Positions 1-8,585 of a stretch of DNA of 64,000 nt are shown here, piece after piece. Below the pieces are notes generated by a model. It searched no databases and was not told the origin of the DNA. It was given only the letters and a program-made list of their open reading frames with translations. The first letter of the stretch is position 1. Each line of letters opens with the position of its first letter. The translations under genes and the position numbers were made by a program. Source of the stretch: Saprospiraceae bacterium (lineage in GTDB: Bacteria > Bacteroidota > Bacteroidia > Chitinophagales > Saprospiraceae); the NCBI GenBank assembly GCA_016714985.1, contig JADKBS010000019.1:62001-126000 (forward strand), given 5' to 3'.

Positions 1-1
1 A

Positions 2-1435
2 AAGGCTGCCGATTATTCCAAGGGTTTTTACCAGAACCAACAGGCGCTTCATTACTTCGACAAACTTATCGTCATACTTGAAAAACAAGGCGATGATACG
101 GAAAAAGCCAAGACCCTGCTTAAGCAGTCCAGTATATTGGAACTGGTTGGGCGTTGGGATGAGTCGGAAGAATTTGCACGACAAGCCCTTGAGGTAGCCC
201 GCAAGGTGAACCAAAACAAGCTGCTGGGCAGGGCAAACGACGCACTTGGCTACCTGCTCATGTTGAAGGGGCGGTATGAGGAAGCCCACGGCTATTTGGA
301 AACAGCGGCGGCCTTCTTTGGCTCGAGCCACGACGACAGGGGCATTTCCAAGGTATATGGGCACCTCGGCACCCTCTATTTTCGAAAGGGCAAATACGAA
401 GATGCCAAGCTGTATTTTATCAAGAGCATCCAAATTGCTCAGCGATACTCGCACACCTCATCGCTGGCGCAAATCGTGGCAACGCTCGGCCTCACTTACA
501 TGAACCTCGGCAAGTATGATGATGGTATCCGCTGGCAGCAAAGCCAATTCGAGTCTTGCCAAGAAGTGAACGACCGACAAGGTATGGCGACGTTGCTCAC
601 CAATATGGGTATTGTCCATTTCGAGAAGGGCGATTACAACCAGGCGCTCGACTGCTACCAGCGTGGCCTTTCGCTGGCCGAAGAATTGGGCAACAAACAG
701 CTCATATCCATTGCCATCGGCTGCATTGGCACCGTTTGGCAGCGCAAGGGCCGATTCGACCTGGCCGAGGAGCATTTTGAGCGTGACCTCGCCCTGACCG
801 AAGAACTCGGCGACAAACAGGGCATCTGTATCGCACTGGGGCTTTTGGGCGACTTGTATAGCGTAATGGGCAAGTTCGACGAGGCCATTGGCTATATGCA
901 GCGCAACTTGAAATTGGCGGAAGAACTGGGCTACAGAAAAGGCATTGCCAAATCGCTAAACACATTGGGTGATATTTATTACTACAAAGGAGATTTGGAG
1001 GCTTCCATACAGTATTATGACCGCTCCATAGAAACCACTAAGGGTATTGGCAATAAATTGGTGCTCGGATTCAGCTTGGTGGAGAAGTCCAATGTCCTGC
1101 TTGCCAAGGAAAGCTATGATGAAATATTGGAAAACCTCCGGGTAGCAACATCAATTGCAGAAGAAATCAAGCACCCCGACCTTTTATTTGAAGTAAGGCT
1201 GATGGCCGGCAAGTTGGCGCTTAAAAAGCAAGAAATTGATGAGGCAAAAAATGTGTTCGATGCTTTATTGGATTTAAAACGTGGAAGGAGGGATGAGGCA
1301 ATGGTGCAATATGAATACAGTAAAATAGAAACTGGTACTGAACATAGGCAAAGGGCTTTGGCGCTGTTCAAGGAATTGTTCAATGAATCTCCAGCACATG
1401 CTTACCTGCTGAAAATCAAGGAGTTGGAAGTGTAG
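2..1435 (+). CDS. TPR-repeat protein, 5' end outside window
   Basis: The reading frame is open from base 2, so this is the C-terminal 477 residues of a longer protein; no start codon can be assigned. The visible part is made of tandem tetratricopeptide repeats of 34-40 residues, with units such as LGYLLMLKGRYEEAHGYLE, LGTLYFRKGKYEDAKLYF, MGIVHFEKGDYNQALDCYQ and LGDIYYYKGDLEASIQYYD showing the TPR pattern of small and aromatic residues. TPR arrays are protein-protein interaction scaffolds. In Bacteroidota, TPR tails of this kind often follow a cyclase, kinase or HTH domain, but that part lies outside the window. Its stop is 27 bases from the stop of the convergent thioredoxin gene. Confidence 0.85.
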   Translation, partial: KAADYSKGFYQNQQALHYFDKLIVILEKQGDDTEKAKTLLKQSSILELVGRWDESEEFARQALEVARKVNQNKLLGRANDALGYLLMLKGRYEEAHGYLETAAAFFGSSHDDRGISKVYGHLGTLYFRKGKYEDAKLYFIKSIQIAQRYSHTSSLAQIVATLGLTYMNLGKYDDGIRWQQSQFESCQEVNDRQGMATLLTNMGIVHFEKGDYNQALDCYQRGLSLAEELGNKQLISIAIGCIGTVWQRKGRFDLAEEHFERDLALTEELGDKQGICIALGLLGDLYSVMGKFDEAIGYMQRNLKLAEELGYRKGIAKSLNTLGDIYYYKGDLEASIQYYDRSIETTKGIGNKLVLGFSLVEKSNVLLAKESYDEILENLRVATSIAEEIKHPDLLFEVRLMAGKLALKKQEIDEAKNVFDALLDLKRGRRDEAMVQYEYSKIETGTEHRQRALALFKELFNESPAHAYLLKIKELEV

Positions 1436-1462
1436 CGCCTCCTTGGGGTTATAGCAGTACGC

Positions 1463-2665
1463 CTATAATTTTTCTGCTGCGGCTGCCTGTTTTTTTGCTT
1501 CTGTGGCTTCTGCAGCCCTGCCCAATTGTTCCAATAATATGGCTTTGGTCTTTAAATAATTCGCTCGTTCGGAATGTTTCGTTTCATTGGTACAGACATA
1601 TTCCGACCATTTTAGTGCCTTGCGCAGCAACAGTTCGTCGAGTGCGACTTTAGAAATGGAAATAGCATAATAGTCAAGCTCGGCATGAAGGTTTTTATAG
1701 TGTTCAAGGATGCGGAACTCAATGAGGGCATCCACCATATATGCCAAGTCGTAAAGATCGCCATTGCGGATATAATGGGCTGCCTTGGCCCTTGCCAACA
1801 ACTCGTTGCGATTGGGTAGGTCCGGATTTCGCAGCAATTCAATTAAGTCCAATTCGGCTTGCTTGTCGAACGGATGTCCCTCATAGGGCTGAAAGCTAAT
1901 GTTCGATTTAATTTGCTTGTCTATCGTTTCATATAGCTTGGCATCCACGTCAGCTAGGCCCACAGCTTCGCCAATTTCTTCCCTGTTGTCAATGATTATC
2001 TTGAATTCCCGGGATGTGGGGTTGTTTAAAAACATTTTGGCGGCAGCCCAATAAGACTTGTCCATGAAATGGTCTTTGGTCATCAGGCTTAGGTAATTTT
2101 TGGTGATTTCCTCCTCCTTTTTTTGCTCACCAGCCATGCGCAAGGTGAGCATATAATCAAACATCATGGCAGGGTTGCGTTCGCCGTTTTTATAACGTTG
2201 CTCTAAATCTGCCCGACTGCGGCCTGGCGTTACAGCCATTTTAGCCCAATCGAAAAAAACGTTGCCAGTGGTATGTGCTCCAACTATCCGGTGGATTTCT
2301 TGGCCGTTGGGTGAAATAAAAAGATAAGTTGGGAAAACTTGCACGCCGTATTTGTCTTTCAGGAAATCGCCTTGGGAAAGTTCCATGTCATATTTCACAT
2401 TGATGAACTTTTGGTTGAAATAATTGGCGATTTCAGGCCGGGTGAAGACCTCTTTGTCCATTTTCTTGCAAGGTGCGCACCAGGAAGTATAGCCGTCCAA
2501 GAAGATTATTTTTCCGGTGCGGTCGGCCTTTTCCAATATATCGGACCATGCTGGGTTGTCGTCAAAATCCACTCGGTCATACCGTATTTGCTGGGCAAAT
2601 AAAGCGAATGGAAGGTGAAAAACCATGAAGGAAGTTAGAAGGAGGAAAGAAGTGGAAAACTTCAT
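1463..2665 (-). CDS. Secreted thioredoxin-fold protein
   Basis: 400 residues from the ATG at 2665. This start gives a signal peptide (MKFSTSFLLLTSFMVFHLPF, cleavage near ALFAQQ); the frame is open further upstream, but only as an unlikely extension. A thioredoxin-like domain follows with the redox motif WCAPCKK and the cis-Pro region VFPTYLFISP about 55 residues later, as in thioredoxin-like DUF255/Thioredoxin_7 proteins. The remaining 250 residues are helical and of unknown function. Likely role: thiol-disulfide exchange or heat-stable reduction of exported proteins in the periplasm. It is convergent with the TPR gene and has a long non-coding region upstream. Confidence 0.85.
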   Translation of the reverse strand: MKFSTSFLLLTSFMVFHLPFALFAQQIRYDRVDFDDNPAWSDILEKADRTGKIIFLDGYTSWCAPCKKMDKEVFTRPEIANYFNQKFINVKYDMELSQGDFLKDKYGVQVFPTYLFISPNGQEIHRIVGAHTTGNVFFDWAKMAVTPGRSRADLEQRYKNGERNPAMMFDYMLTLRMAGEQKKEEEITKNYLSLMTKDHFMDKSYWAAAKMFLNNPTSREFKIIIDNREEIGEAVGLADVDAKLYETIDKQIKSNISFQPYEGHPFDKQAELDLIELLRNPDLPNRNELLARAKAAHYIRNGDLYDLAYMVDALIEFRILEHYKNLHAELDYYAISISKVALDELLLRKALKWSEYVCTNETKHSERANYLKTKAILLEQLGRAAEATEAKKQAAAAEKL

Positions 2666-2804
2666 CGAAGGGCTTGTTTTGAGTGAGAAAAGGCAAAAAC
2701 CATGAAAAATTATCATCGTCTGCAAACATACCAAGTATTATCCAATGGTTCAAAAAGTTTCAAGGTGCGTATGGCTAAATGGCCTTTTTAGTGGCTGGGT
2801 ATTT

Positions 2805-3009
2805 TCAATGGTTCGTGAAGGTTTCAGGTTTCAGGTTTCAGAGCCTGTCCCGATTTTTCGAGATTTCAAGGGGGGGCTCAATTGGAAATGAATAGTATTT
2901 TTGGTTAGGTTTCTTTGGCAAATCAACCTTTGCAAAAAAGTCATTAGCAGGTATTTCCCTTAAACCAGAAAACGAGGTTTCACGCCAGTAAACCTTCACG
3001 AACCATTGA
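2805..3009. repeat. 205-bp segment bounded by 20-bp perfect inverted repeats
   Basis: TCAATGGTTCGTGAAGGTTT at 2805-2824 recurs exactly, reverse complemented, at 2990-3009. The interior carries one copy of the GGTTTCAGG-type low-complexity repeat and the small hairpin CCCGATTTTTCG that also occurs at 6180-6210 and 37975-37990. There is no open reading frame. Perfect 20-bp ends on a 205-bp non-coding segment suggest a miniature mobile element; I found no convincing target duplication. Confidence 0.5.
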
Positions 3010-4334
3010 TGTTATTAATTGAACAAATGGGGTTTGCGTATCTGTAAAAATGATTTTGGTTCTTTGTCATGAGCTTTTAGCCAACAACCAATGCCCAACA
3101 GCATTTGAACAAAACTGGTTGAAGCAAAGTATAAGATCAGTTTTATACGTAGAAATACCGTATTAAGCAGCTCTGAGTTGGTATGCTTCAGAATCTTAGT
3201 TTTTGTGCATCAGGGCTATGCCAGGTTTTCGATGCCTATTTGATTTCAAAATTATTCATTCCCAAAACTTAAAAGCCAGCCCAGATTAAGGTTCTCGTAA
3301 GGCATTGTCTTTCAAGGCTTTGTCAATATTTTGAAACTGAACTAAATTCAAAGGTTTACTTATGGTTTGGGCAAATAGGTTTTGTGCATTTTTGAAGTGA
3401 CTTTTGATAGTAGGTCTCTAAACCATGCACTTTTTATGCTTTGAAAATTCGGAATTGTAACACTTCGATTTTGTGACTCGTGTAAGTCGCTTTTGCAAGT
3501 TGTTTTTGTTCCAGCAAGGCGAGAACAAAAGCAACTTATACGGGTCTCTGAACCACTGTAGTTTGCTTCAAATTGCCAAAATCAAAAGATGCATGGTTTT
3601 GAAATAGTAGGTCATTTGCTTTTGATCAAAAAAAATGGTTGACGCCAAAAGTATTCGCAGAGAATCCATACTCAGCGCTAATAGGTTTTGTGTATTTGGG
3701 AAATTGCAATTGGCCATTTGCCAACAGCAAATGGCCAACAGTCAACAGCAAATGGCATTTGCACAAAACCTATTACTGTGGTATAACGATGCACAGGATC
3801 CAATTCAACAAAAACAAGTACGCTGTTTTACGAAGTCAGATTTGAGCCAAAACACTTGGATTTGCTGGAATTTCTGGTGGATATGCATCTAATTGAAATC
3901 AACATTGAGAAAAGAATAAGGTTGTTCTTCAGTCATTGCTAAGGGCGTTTCATTGAAAAAAACACTTTTCTGTGAATTTTATTTTTGATATTCAGGATTT
4001 GCACATAAATTTGTGCACTAATTCCTGATAGCCAGCCAACCAACAAGCGATATTGCCAGAACATTTTCACCTTACCCTCGTTATATTTTATACCCTGATG
4101 CCAACCCCATTAGTAGCCATAAATGAAAAACATTTTAAGGCAACGAACTCGTCAAATTGATTTAGTGAAAAGTTGATTATCAAATTTTTTAAATTCAATC
4201 AAACATCAAGCTCGAAATGCAATGGAATGGCATTTTGAGCCTAATTATTTTGATTCAACTCAGCAATATTTGTTTTCATCAATAAAAACAGCGGAAAACA
4301 TCATTCCATTTCCGAATTAAAAAATTTTAGTGAC
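3010..4334. other. AT-rich intergenic region without a convincing gene
   Basis: About 1.3 kb with no ORF that looks coding; the short ORFs near 3635-3892 have repetitive, low-complexity translations. It contains internal repeats: the 14-mer AATAGGTTTTGTGC at 3374, a close copy at 3680 and an inverted copy ending at 3774, short iterations of AAATGGCC/CAACAG at 3715-3760, and a hairpin at 3497-3537. The last 300 bases are very AT-rich and presumably hold the promoter of the AT-hook gene that starts at 4335. Confidence 0.5.
3497..3537. repeat. Inverted repeat, 15-bp arms
   Basis: AAGTTGTTTTTGTTC (3497-3511) pairs with GAACAAAAGCAACTT (3523-3537) with one G-T position and an 11-base loop. A weaker outer extension, GTGTAAGT near 3480 with ACTTATAC near 3534, suggests a larger degenerate palindrome. 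No gene is adjacent, so a terminator role is unlikely. Confidence 0.45.
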
Positions 4335-5984
4335 ATGAGAAATTCAACGTCGAGCGCACAAGAGGAGGCGCTCAAGAGCGCCTATTTGGATTCCAAAAAA
4401 GCAAGGAAAAAAGCGAAGGCAGGCTATAAGGCCAAGGTCAAGGAACTCAAATCCAAGCTAAAACCTGCTAAGCAAGCCCTCAAGGAAGCAGAAAAGGCCG
4501 AGAAACAGGCCAGGGCGGCATGGAAAGCACTGTCAGAGAACAAAGCGTCTGACACTATTGAAACGACAACTGCTAAGCCAGCAGTGACTTCAGAACCCGC
4601 TGCTCCAAAGCGCCGTGGCCGCCAGCCGGGCTTCTCCCCCAAAGCAGCTAAAGCTGCTGCCACTGAAACTCCAGCAACTGCTAAACCTAAGACATCCGTA
4701 TCAAAAGGGAATGACGACCTCACGCAGGTAAAAGGTGTAGGCGAGAACATTGCCGTTATGCTTCGTGCGAATGGCATCAGTTCGTATGCCGATATGGCCG
4801 CCACCAGCTTCGAGCACTACAAGGAGCTGCTGAAGGCCAACGGCATGAGCAAGTTCCGTGACCCATCCCAATGGGCCGCCCGTGCCGCCGAACTGGCTAA
4901 TCTGCCTGCTCCAACACCTGCTGCTGCGAAACCAACTGCCACCGAGCCTACCGAAAAGAAGAAGCGTGGTCGCCAGCCGGGCTACTCGCCCAAGGCCGCC
5001 AAGGCCGCTGCCGGTGATGCCGCCGTTGCAACAGCACCTAAGTCAAAGGCCACCAAAGTAGAAGCACCAAAAGTAAAAGGCAAGCCTGGCCGCAAGCCAG
5101 CTGAGAAGCCAGTTGCCACTGGTGGCAACGATGACCTCACACAGGTAAAAGGCGTAGGCGAGAACATTGCCGTTATGCTTCGTGCCAATGGCATCAGCTC
5201 GTATGCCGACATGGCTGCTACCAGCTTCGATCGCTACAAGGAGCTGCTGAAGGCCAACGGCATGAGCAAATTCCGTGATCCATCCCAGTGGGCTGCCCGT
5301 GCCGCCGAGTTGGCCAACTTGCCCGCTCCAGCACCTGCTCCAGCGAAGCCAGTTGCCGCCGAGCCCACCGAGAAGAAGAAGCGTGGCCGCCAGCCGGGCT
5401 ATTCGCCCAAGGCCGCTAAGGCCGCTGCCGCTGGTGCCGCCGTCGTGGAAGCACCAAAGGCAAAGGGAAAACCCGGCCGCAAAGCCGCCGAAAAGCCAGT
5501 CGCTGCAGAACCTGTCGAGAAGAAGAAGCGTGGCCGCCAGCCGGGCTACTCGCCCAAGGCCGCTAAAGCCGCTGCCGCTGGTGTTGCCGTTGTGGAAGCA
5601 CCAAAGGTCAAAGGCAAGCCGGGCCGCAAGCCAGCTGAGAAGCCAGCCGCTGCCGAGCCTGTCGAGAAGAAGAAGCGTGGCCGCCAGCCGGGCTACTCGC
5701 CCAAGGCCGCTAAAGCCGCCGCTGCTCCTGTCAAAGAAGCAGCACCAAAATCACCTGCCAAGCCGAAGGGGCCGCCAGCCAAACCTGACGACCTCACACA
5801 AGTGAAAGGCGTGGGCAGCCGTGTAGCCGAGGCCCTGAACAAAGAAGGCATCTGGACCTACAAGGACATGGCCGGCGTCAGCCTCGACCGCTATAAGGAG
5901 ATTTTGAAAGAGAACAATATGAGCAAGTTCCGTGACCCATCCGATTGGGCTTCGGTTGCCGCTGGGTTAGCAGGCAAAAAATAA
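4335..5984 (+). CDS. Histone H1-like repeat protein with AT-hooks and HhH modules
   Basis: 549 residues, ATG at 4335. Residues about 10-65 are a Lys/Ala/Glu-rich helix (KKARKKAKAGYKAKVKELKS), likely a coiled coil. Five copies of an RGRQPG(F/Y)SPKAAKAAA segment follow, whose RGRxPG core resembles an AT-hook, together with three KGKPGRK segments. Interleaved are three helix-hairpin-helix-like modules beginning DDLTQVKGVG (near residues 128, 265 and 480); the first two are almost identical over about 65 residues and the third is diverged (VGSRVAEALNKEGIWTYKDM). HhH modules of this type bind DNA non-specifically. I infer a nucleoid-compacting or DNA-bridging architectural protein. The protein is very basic and Ala/Pro/Lys-rich, and the repeats at DNA level imply recent expansion. 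Confidence 0.85.
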   Translation: MRNSTSSAQEEALKSAYLDSKKARKKAKAGYKAKVKELKSKLKPAKQALKEAEKAEKQARAAWKALSENKASDTIETTTAKPAVTSEPAAPKRRGRQPGFSPKAAKAAATETPATAKPKTSVSKGNDDLTQVKGVGENIAVMLRANGISSYADMAATSFEHYKELLKANGMSKFRDPSQWAARAAELANLPAPTPAAAKPTATEPTEKKKRGRQPGYSPKAAKAAAGDAAVATAPKSKATKVEAPKVKGKPGRKPAEKPVATGGNDDLTQVKGVGENIAVMLRANGISSYADMAATSFDRYKELLKANGMSKFRDPSQWAARAAELANLPAPAPAPAKPVAAEPTEKKKRGRQPGYSPKAAKAAAAGAAVVEAPKAKGKPGRKAAEKPVAAEPVEKKKRGRQPGYSPKAAKAAAAGVAVVEAPKVKGKPGRKPAEKPAAAEPVEKKKRGRQPGYSPKAAKAAAAPVKEAAPKSPAKPKGPPAKPDDLTQVKGVGSRVAEALNKEGIWTYKDMAGVSLDRYKEILKENNMSKFRDPSDWASVAAGLAGKK

Positions 5985-6012
5985 AGGCTGCTATTACAGG
6001 TTATACATGAGC

Positions 6013-6049
6013 AAAAAAGGCCGTGACCAGCAATGGTTGCGGCTTTTTT
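6013..6049 (+). terminator. Rho-independent terminator after the AT-hook gene
   Basis: A hairpin AAAAAAGGCCGTGACC - AGCAAT - GGTTGCGGCTTTTTT ends in six T residues, 28 bases after the stop codon. The stem has one bulge. Position and T-tract fit an intrinsic terminator. Confidence 0.75.
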
Positions 6050-6154
6050 GGTTTCCGGTTTAAAGGGGTTTCAGGTTTCAGGGGGGCGCACGTCAAACAG
6101 GAATTGGAACCCTTGGGTCAAAAAGGTTGACGGAACCAACTTGACAGCCATATA

Positions 6155-6362
6155 CCTGCCTCCCCTGAAACCTTGAAACCCCTGAAACCTCCTGGAATCC
6201 CGAAAAATCGGGACAAGCTCTGAAACCTTGAAACCCCTGAAACCTCCTGGAACCTGAAACCTCCTGGAACCTGAAACCCATTGAAACCTGCCCCCCTGAA
6301 ACCTGAAACCCATTGAAACCTGCCCCCCTGAAACCTGAAACCTCCTGAAACCTGAAACCCTG
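6155..6362. repeat. Low-complexity CCTGAAACC array
   Basis: About 200 bases built from variants of CCTGAAACC/CTTGAAACC, including two near-identical 31-base units starting near 6276 and 6307, and one CCCGAAAAATCGGG hairpin at 6198. A short piece in the opposite orientation is at 6066-6086. The same words occur at 2817-2872 and 37911-38003, so this is a dispersed repeat family. It lies between the terminator of the AT-hook gene and the 3' end of the HTTM gene. Confidence 0.75.
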
Positions 6363-6369
6363 CTTCCTA

Positions 6370-7752
6370 TTATTCCATCGGCAATACCCAATCCGATGGC
6401 CTGAACGGCTCCCATTTTACTTGGGCCAAATCAATTTCAGCGTCAATATAGGGTTGCGACTGGCGGTTGTTCAAACTTGCCCTAACATGGGCAAAAACGG
6501 CTACTTGTTCGACGCCCCTGCGGTGCCAGAGATCACGCAGGTAATGGGCGAATTGCAGCACCATGTCAGGGTGGGAGAATATCTTTTCCCGCTGCCGGTC
6601 GGTGAGGTAGTCCGTGACCTTGACCTTGGATTCCACGCCCGTTTTCAAGTCTTTCACGATAAAATGGCCGTAGCCCCGCTTCGAGCGGAGCATCATTCGC
6701 CAAGAGAAGCGGTGGCCTTCCTCCGTCCAAGCTACGTTGCCGGGGAAGAGCCAGTGGCGCAATGGCATGAGGAGGTGGAAGGTGACGAGAAACGCAAGAG
6801 CGGTTTTAATGATTTTTTTCGGGTAATTTGGTGGGAGTGGGGCGCTAACCCTAACAGGGTTCAGCACCCTGTTAGGGTTAGCGCCCCACTCCCACCAGCC
6901 CTCCACTTGCTGTGGCCATTTCATTTTTTGCTTCGCAAAAGCCCAGACCTGCCTCGGCCAATCGGGCGGGAAGTACAGCAAGCTGAGGGCAATGGACAGC
7001 CACGGGAAAATGCCTATTTGGAAGAGCAGCGTGTTCGTCAGGTGGAAAAACAGGACGAAGCCGAGAATCCAGGTCCTCGTTTTGCGCAGCAACAAAAGGA
7101 AAGGCGCTGTGAGGTCGAGCAGCATGCCCGCCCATGCCATGAAATAGGCCGTCGCTTTTTGCTTCCAAAGCCAGCCCAACAACGGCATGTTCCCCCTATC
7201 GCTGAGCCATTTATGGAGCGGGTTCGCCTCCATCAGCCAGTCGGCGTTCATTTTTGCAATGGCCCCATAGACGTACACGATGCCCATCATCAGCGGCAGC
7301 AGGTACAGGCTCCAGGCTTGTATTTTGTCGCTCCGCAATGCGGGGTTGCACAGCACATCCCACGAGAAGTTGCGGTTGGCGGGCAGGAAAATCATCATGA
7401 AACACAACCAGACGAACAGGTAGCCGTGGTTGAGGTAAATTGCTTTTTCCAACAGGAAAACATAGCTGAACCCAAAGAAGAAAATCACGGTGCAAACCCG
7501 GTACCAGCGCCCCAAGGCAATGAGCAGCGCCACCACCATCAGCCCCAAAAAGACGATGGACATAAACGGCTCCGGCAGCGGTTTGGCCCACTCGAAGCCC
7601 ATGTACTTGAACTGGAATTTGTCCGGCTGAAAATACCCCTCCGAAAGGTGGTAGTACACCCAAACTCCCAGCATGTCGGCGAAACCAAGGATGCCGAACA
7701 CGACCCTGAAAAAGGCGAGGGAGGCGATGTCAACGGGGGCGAATAACTTCAT
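6370..7752 (-). CDS. HTTM-domain integral membrane protein
   Basis: 460 residues, ATG at 7752. There are several hydrophobic segments (FFRVVFGILGFADML, IVFLGLMVVALLIALG, VCTVIFFFGFSYVFLL, LFVWLCFMMIFLP, LYLLPLMMGIVYVYGAIAK, FLVTFHLLMPLRHWLFPG). The order and motifs, including the YVYGAIAKMNADWL segment, match the HTTM family (horizontally transferred transmembrane domain), related to vitamin-K-dependent gamma-carboxylase. The C-terminal 110 residues form a soluble domain. The substrate of bacterial HTTM proteins is mostly unknown. A 69-bp perfect palindrome is embedded in frame around residues 286-308, between the membrane part and the soluble tail. The long ORF on the opposite strand is a shadow. 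Confidence 0.85.
   Translation of the reverse strand: MKLFAPVDIASLAFFRVVFGILGFADMLGVWVYYHLSEGYFQPDKFQFKYMGFEWAKPLPEPFMSIVFLGLMVVALLIALGRWYRVCTVIFFFGFSYVFLLEKAIYLNHGYLFVWLCFMMIFLPANRNFSWDVLCNPALRSDKIQAWSLYLLPLMMGIVYVYGAIAKMNADWLMEANPLHKWLSDRGNMPLLGWLWKQKATAYFMAWAGMLLDLTAPFLLLLRKTRTWILGFVLFFHLTNTLLFQIGIFPWLSIALSLLYFPPDWPRQVWAFAKQKMKWPQQVEGWWEWGANPNRVLNPVRVSAPLPPNYPKKIIKTALAFLVTFHLLMPLRHWLFPGNVAWTEEGHRFSWRMMLRSKRGYGHFIVKDLKTGVESKVKVTDYLTDRQREKIFSHPDMVLQFAHYLRDLWHRRGVEQVAVFAHVRASLNNRQSQPYIDAEIDLAQVKWEPFRPSDWVLPME
6829..6897. repeat. Perfect 32-bp palindrome inside the HTTM gene
   Basis: Bases 6829-6860 are exactly complementary to 6866-6897 with a 5-base loop (TCAGC). The arm begins TGGTGGGAGTGGGGCGCTAA. 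Because it is palindromic, it encodes the same peptide on both strands (WWEWGANPNRV...). It sits in frame and adds about 23 residues to the HTTM protein. Confidence 0.9.
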
Positions 7753-7789
7753 GTAAGGGAGTTTTTTTCAATTTGGGAAGGGGGTGGTC

Positions 7790-7933
7790 TTGATTTCAGA
7801 TTTCAGATAGACGACTTTAGATTTTAGATAGGAGAGGCCGGAAGTAGCTGCAAATGCTGGCACTTGCAACTGGTTCACTGCGTCCCAAATCTAAAATCTT
7901 ATATCGTCTATCTTATATCTTATATCAAAATCC
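7790..7933. repeat. TTATATC/TTAGATT low-complexity inverted pair
   Basis: Bases 7793-7836 (GATTTCAGATTTCAGATAGA and on) and 7887-7931 (AAATCTAAAATCTTATATCG and on) are imperfect inverted copies built from 7-base words such as TTATATC and TAAAATC. A relative is at 20696-20741. There is no gene between 7752 and 7966. Confidence 0.55.
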
Positions 7934-7965
7934 ACGGACTGATGCAATAGCCAAACCCTTCCATT

Positions 7966-8445
7966 CTACCGCTCCCGTCCCAACAAAGACGGGTCCTGCT
8001 CAAATTGCTGCTTCCGTTCCACCGAAAAACCAAACGCTGCATGGGGCAGCAGCCGATGGAGGTAATGCGAGGCCAATTTCAGCTTGCGGGCGGGCATTGC
8101 CAGCGTCAGTTCCGAGCCATCGAGCAGCATGACGAAGAGGGTGCCCCGCTCGGCCAGCAGCAGTCCCACGGGCATCAACCGCTCCTCCTGCGTATAGACC
8201 CAGACCACCTGCTTCGGCGCCCGGTGCAGCACCTGCCACAGTGCATCGTCCTCCACCCGTGGCCGCCGCACGTACTCCCGCACGAACCAAGCGCCGGGCA
8301 GCGCCACGCCCACGCCAAGCACGGCCAGCAGGTTGTATTTTTGGTAAAAAACCGCTGCCATGCCCAGCCCCGCCGCCAATAGCGCCAACCCCACGGCCAG
8401 TTTCAGCCAGAGGTCTCGCCGGATAGCGTCACGGATGACGAGCAT
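7966..8445 (-). CDS. Small membrane protein of unknown function
   Basis: 159 residues from ATG 8445; a TTG at 8481 would add 12 residues. Two adjacent hydrophobic helices (LKLAVGLALLAAGLGMAAVFY and LLAVLGVGVALPGAWFV) near the N-terminus are followed by a soluble C-terminal half (VVWVYTQEERLMPVGLLL). The layout resembles small two-helix proteins with a cytoplasmic PH-like or beta domain, but I do not recognise the family. It is transcribed away from the fic gene and towards the HTTM gene. Confidence 0.7.
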   Translation of the reverse strand: MLVIRDAIRRDLWLKLAVGLALLAAGLGMAAVFYQKYNLLAVLGVGVALPGAWFVREYVRRPRVEDDALWQVLHRAPKQVVWVYTQEERLMPVGLLLAERGTLFVMLLDGSELTLAMPARKLKLASHYLHRLLPHAAFGFSVERKQQFEQDPSLLGRER

Positions 8446-8500
8446 GGCGGGGTGGGTGAGGAGGTTGTGGTGGTCGTGCAAGAGGATTCTTTAAAACATT

Positions 8501-8535
8501 TTGTTGAAATAAATTTACCAGAGTGTGTATCTTTG
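8501..8535 (+). promoter_or_regulatory. Predicted promoter of fic
   Basis: TTG at 8504-8506 and TATCTTTG at 8528-8535, 21 bases apart, match the Bacteroidota -33/-7 pattern (TTG, TAnnTTTG). The expected start site is about 40 bases before the chosen ATG of fic. Confidence 0.55.
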
Positions 8536-8585
8536 TGCAGGTTTATGGCAAATACGTTAGTGCCACTACCTTTGGCAAATCTACA

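Noticed and set aside
3700..3775. Short iterated words resembling a CRISPR fragment
   Set aside because: Repeats are 8-14 bases, irregular and without equal spacers; no cas genes.
3635..3892. 85- and 68-codon ORFs in the AT-rich intergenic region
   Set aside because: Low-complexity Gln/Asn/Met runs from repeated AAATGGCCAACAG words; no plausible start or homology.
6071..6415. 114-codon ORF with repeated GFRFQ/SRRFQ words
   Set aside because: Translation of the CCTGAAACC repeat array, not a protein.
6829..6897. TTAGGG/CCCTAA words resembling telomere repeats
   Set aside because: Only one pair in a palindrome, not a tandem array; coincidence.
6421..7746. 441-codon ORF on the plus strand opposite the HTTM gene
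   Set aside because: Shadow of the minus-strand gene; composition is unnatural and it lacks any domain, while the opposite strand encodes clear membrane helices.
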